Origin: Ruminococcus sp. CAG:382
GTDB taxonomy: Bacteria > Bacillota > Clostridia > Oscillospirales > CAG-382
Assembly (NCBI GenBank): GCA_000433115.1
Contig: FR892204.1
Coordinates: 31,948 to 39,886, forward strand
Direction of reading: 5' to 3'
Length of the DNA: 7,939 bases
Every line of letters begins with the position of its first letter. The first letter of the stretch is position 1. Position numbers and translations under genes: made by a program. This document shows positions 6,480-7,939 of this stretch, in pieces. The notes beneath the pieces were generated by a model that made no database searches, was not told the DNA's origin, and saw only the letters and a program-made list of their open reading frames with translations.

Positions 6480-7067
6480 TTATTTAACCTTTCCGAAATC
6501 CTTAAGCGGCCAGACTCTGAAAACGATCTTTCCGACGATTTCGTCGGGAGAGATACATCCGATTATTGAATTACGTGAATCAACGCTCGTTTCACGGTGG
6601 TCTCCCAGCACAAAGTATGTGTTCTCCGGTACCGTAAACGGATATGCTATATCCGATTGACCGGCAGCCTTTCCGGCAAGATACGGCTCGTCAAGCATGA
6701 CGTTGTCGATGTAAACGTTGCCGTCATCATCGATGTTAACGCGCTGTCCCGGCAAGGCAATGACCCTCTTCACGAGTATTCTGTTATTATAATAAAACGC
6801 AACGATATCTCCTGCGCTGAGTTCTCCGCCCTTTACCGACACGACTATGTCGCCTTCGTCAAGCCCCGGAGTCATTGAAGTGCCGTATATCTGCAAGACA
6901 GGAAGCAGCAGTGTCGCAACAAGCACACTGACAGCCGCAACAATAACAAGAGCGTATATCGTGCTGCGAAGCAGTTTTGCATATCTTCTGCGGTATTTTT
7001 CGCGCTTCAGCTCATTTTCAAGTGCTTCAACGGTCGGGAGGTCATTCACATCAATATTCCGTTTCAA
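6480..7067 (-). CDS. Type I signal peptidase, probably dedicated to the pilus proteins
   Basis: This 195-residue membrane serine protease (S26 family) removes signal peptides on the outer face of the membrane. A charged cytoplasmic head (1-34) is followed by one membrane segment (about 35-58). The catalytic serine is S64 in YGTSMTPGL and the general-base lysine is K100 in RILVKRVIALPG. The conserved later box is GDHRETSVDSRN (155-166), with His where Asn is more usual after GD. Unlike some streptococcal pilus-locus peptidases that have lost catalytic residues, this one looks active. The start is TTG at 7067, preceded by GGGAGGG with a 6-nt spacer; the first Met is residue 65, inside the active site, so no ATG start is possible. 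It sits between the coiled-coil gene (25 nt) and the adhesin gene (15 nt), which suggests it processes the products encoded downstream. Confidence 0.95.
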   Translation of the reverse strand: MKRNIDVNDLPTVEALENELKREKYRRRYAKLLRSTIYALVIVAAVSVLVATLLLPVLQIYGTSMTPGLDEGDIVVSVKGGELSAGDIVAFYYNNRILVKRVIALPGQRVNIDDDGNVYIDNVMLDEPYLAGKAAGQSDIAYPFTVPENTYFVLGDHRETSVDSRNSIIGCISPDEIVGKIVFRVWPLKDFGKVK

Positions 7068-7073
7068 ACAAAG

Positions 7074-7080
7074 CCCTCCC
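7074..7080 (-). promoter_or_regulatory. Shine-Dalgarno site fixing the TTG start of the signal peptidase
   Basis: GGGAGGG lies 6 nt upstream of TTG at 7067. A second TTG 4 nt further upstream is in another frame. No ATG is available in the N-terminal region, so this site supports the TTG call. Confidence 0.75.
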
Positions 7081-7092
7081 CACTCAGAATTT

Positions 7093-7578
7093 TTATCCGA
7101 ATCTCTTCAAAAGCGCTTCCAGCTTTCCCGAAAGCTCATCGGCTCGGTTTTCGACCTCATAAACCTGCGTTTCGGCAGATTCGGCTTTCCATTCGCCGTT
7201 TTTTGCGGCGCGTGCAATGTTTTCCGCCTCAGCCTTTGCATTTTCGATTATGAGGCTCGCCATCAGGTTTGCAAGGTGACGTGTTTTCTGCGCTTCCTCC
7301 TCGGCGTTCTGAACCGTTTCATCCGCATTCATCTGCTTTGCACGTACATTTTCAAGATACTGCTCGGCGGCATTCTGCGCACTTTCAAAAATCCCGTTCA
7401 GCTTGAGCGCTGCCTCAGCCATGGAGCCTGAGCTGTCGACGGCAATCTTCCGGCGTTCGAGTTCTGCGTTTGCCTCGTCAAGCTCTGCCTGCAGACGGTC
7501 AAGCTTTTTTCCCTGTGCGACAAGCAACTCCAACAGTTCATACCTGTTCAGCTTTTTAAGTTCCTTTTCTGTCAGCAT
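7093..7578 (-). CDS. Cytoplasmic coiled-coil protein of unknown function, first gene of the pilus operon
   Basis: This 161-residue protein has no signal peptide or membrane segment. It begins MLTEKELKKLNRYELLELL, a short helical head. A Glu/Leu/Arg-rich helix with heptad character follows (about 23-46), then a Gly/Ser break (DSSGS, 48-52), then a long Ala/Glu/Asn-rich helix (about 53-125) and a final amphipathic helix (about 131-160). The overall look is of a DivIVA-like or scaffold coiled coil. I recall similar proteins beside pilin and signal peptidase genes in other Clostridia, sometimes labelled vaguely in databases, but no proven role. The ATG at 7576-7578 has GGAG about 8 nt upstream. 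It lies 25 nt before the signal peptidase gene and directly after the leader, so it is co-transcribed. A role in positioning or coordinating pilus assembly is speculation. Confidence 0.85.
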   Translation of the reverse strand: MLTEKELKKLNRYELLELLVAQGKKLDRLQAELDEANAELERRKIAVDSSGSMAEAALKLNGIFESAQNAAEQYLENVRAKQMNADETVQNAEEEAQKTRHLANLMASLIIENAKAEAENIARAAKNGEWKAESAETQVYEVENRADELSGKLEALLKRFG

Positions 7579-7643
7579 ATGTAAGCTCCGTTCACTGTTT
7601 TATGACCGCAAAAAAGCATCGGAACATGCAGAATAGACACCAT

Positions 7644-7663
7644 AAAAACCGTCTGTAACGGTT
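7644..7663 (-). terminator. Weak attenuator-like hairpin in the operon leader
   Basis: In the transcript AACCGT (7658-7663) pairs with ACGGTT (7647-7652) around a 5-nt loop (TACAG), followed by a short U-run (five T at 7644-7648, partly in the stem). The stem is only 6 bp and the U-tract is short, so any termination would be partial. Its place, about 70 nt before the first gene, fits an attenuator, but this is not established. Confidence 0.3.
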
Positions 7664-7670
7664 GCAACTG

Positions 7671-7698
7671 TCCGGTATTTTTCCGGCGCTTTTCCGGA
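7671..7698. repeat. Three TCCGG boxes with exact 11-bp spacing
   Basis: TCCGG occurs at 7671, 7682 and 7693, so the start positions are exactly 11 bp apart, close to one DNA helical turn. The intervening bases are T-rich. As DNA this could be a phased binding site. As RNA, CCGG is self-complementary, so any two boxes could pair and exclude the third. No function is known to me. Confidence 0.45.
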
Positions 7699-7748
7699 GA
7701 TGCGTTCATTTTGCACAATTCATCATTCTCGCGGCATAAACCAATAAT

Positions 7749-7793
7749 TCATAATAGCAAATAGGAATTAAACCGAAAATAAATAAACATCAT
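7749..7793 (-). CDS. Possible short leader peptide (14 residues)
   Basis: A GAGGAG sequence lies 10 nt upstream of two consecutive ATG codons that open a frame encoding MMFIYFRFNSYLLL and ending in TGA. The peptide is rich in Phe, Tyr and Leu. It lies in the operon leader, upstream of the TCCGG boxes and the attenuator-like hairpin, the layout of a transcription-attenuation leader. A frame this short can arise by chance and only the ribosome site gives it support. Confidence 0.25.
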   Translation of the reverse strand: MMFIYFRFNSYLLL

Positions 7794-7849
7794 GCTTCCA
7801 CATCTCCTCACGGTATCGCAATGCCGATTCTGCAACATCAATTTTTTAT

Positions 7850-7879
7850 AGTATACCATAAATAATTACAAAGCGTCAA
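7850..7879 (-). promoter_or_regulatory. Sigma-A-type promoter of the pilus operon
   Basis: On the minus strand, TTGACG (7874-7879) and TATACT (7850-7855) are separated by 18 nt, with TG one base before the -10 (extended -10). The match to consensus is 5 of 6 at each hexamer, and the surrounding sequence is AT-rich. A small dyad, GCAG-N3-CTGC (7880-7890), abuts the -35 and could be an operator half-site pair, though it is short. Transcription would start near 7843. Confidence 0.75.
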
Positions 7880-7939
7880 GCAGTTTCTGCAAAAAAAGCA
7901 TCAAAAGCATATATTTGGAGCAATATACTATAATTCTTC
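7880..7939. other. AT-rich region upstream of the promoter; no gene seen
   Basis: No coding frame is supported here. The stretch contains TATACTATAA on the plus strand (7924-7933), an inverted copy of the 10 bp spanning the operon -10 element (7846-7855). It might be the -10 of a divergent promoter for a gene outside the window, but no convincing -35 precedes it. Confidence 0.3.

Larger units (their letters stand above)
7579..7849 (-). promoter_or_regulatory. Long untranslated leader of the pilus operon
   Basis: From the predicted start of transcription (near 7843) to the first gene is about 265 nt, long enough for a cis-acting RNA. It contains a small hairpin (7811-7826, CGGCAT / ATACCG with one mismatch and a TGCG loop), a possible 14-codon frame (7749-7793), three TCCGG boxes (7671-7698), a GTTGCAAC palindrome (7661-7668) and an attenuator-like hairpin (7644-7663). 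I looked for the conserved cores of c-di-GMP riboswitches, common upstream of surface-structure genes, and did not recognise them. Confidence 0.5.

Noticed and set aside
7579..7849. c-di-GMP riboswitch in the leader
   Set aside because: I could not find the conserved core sequences expected of either class, so no riboswitch class is named.
7929..7934. Plus-strand TATAAT as a divergent promoter
   Set aside because: No acceptable -35 lies 16-18 nt upstream and no extended TG is present. The gene it would serve is outside the window.

Overview
The window reads as part of a pilus (fimbria) assembly operon from a Gram-positive bacterium. LPXTG sorting signals, a class C sortase, CnaB-type isopeptide domains and strong GGAGG-type ribosome binding sites point to Firmicutes. 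The protein style (an SpaA/isopeptide-type major pilin, an adhesin with an 'ILPAIT' N-terminus and Cys/His repeats) resembles gut Clostridia such as Oscillospiraceae or Lachnospiraceae. That placement is an inference from family resemblance.

All genes lie on the minus strand and read from right to left. At the right end (7579-7939) is a non-coding region with a good sigma-A-type promoter (TTGACG, 18-nt spacer, TATACT with extended TG) and a leader of about 265 nt. The leader holds a possible 14-codon reading frame, three TCCGG boxes spaced exactly 11 bp apart, and a weak attenuator-like hairpin. Then follow: a cytoplasmic coiled-coil protein of unknown function (7093-7578); a catalytically complete type I signal peptidase with a TTG start (6480-7067); an 855-residue LPETGG-anchored adhesin, also with a TTG start and probably the pilus tip (3897-6464); the 567-residue LPETGG major pilin (2111-3814); a class C pilin-polymerising sortase (1089-1943); a 315-residue minor, probably basal, pilin with a divergent TPTTGD sorting signal (145-1092); and the first 51 codons of another membrane protein that runs off the left edge (1-155).

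Spacing indicates one transcription unit. The coiled-coil and peptidase genes are 25 nt apart, the peptidase and adhesin genes 15 nt apart. The sortase and minor pilin genes share an ATGA overlap, and the minor pilin overlaps the next gene by 11 nt. The two larger gaps, on either side of the major pilin gene, both contain potential RNA hairpins. The one downstream has a 16-bp stem and no U-tract, so it looks more like an mRNA-stabilising or processing element than a terminator.

Inferred working model: the signal peptidase matures the pilin precursors during secretion. The class C sortase links major pilin subunits through a motif lysine to the LPETG threonine and caps them with the adhesin. 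The minor pilin, with a different sorting motif, ends the fibre and is fixed to the wall, perhaps by a sortase encoded further left. The most unusual feature is an array of six Cys/His units (C-x4-7-HxHxxxC) at the N-terminus of the adhesin. The roles of that array, the coiled-coil gene and the leader are not known to me.
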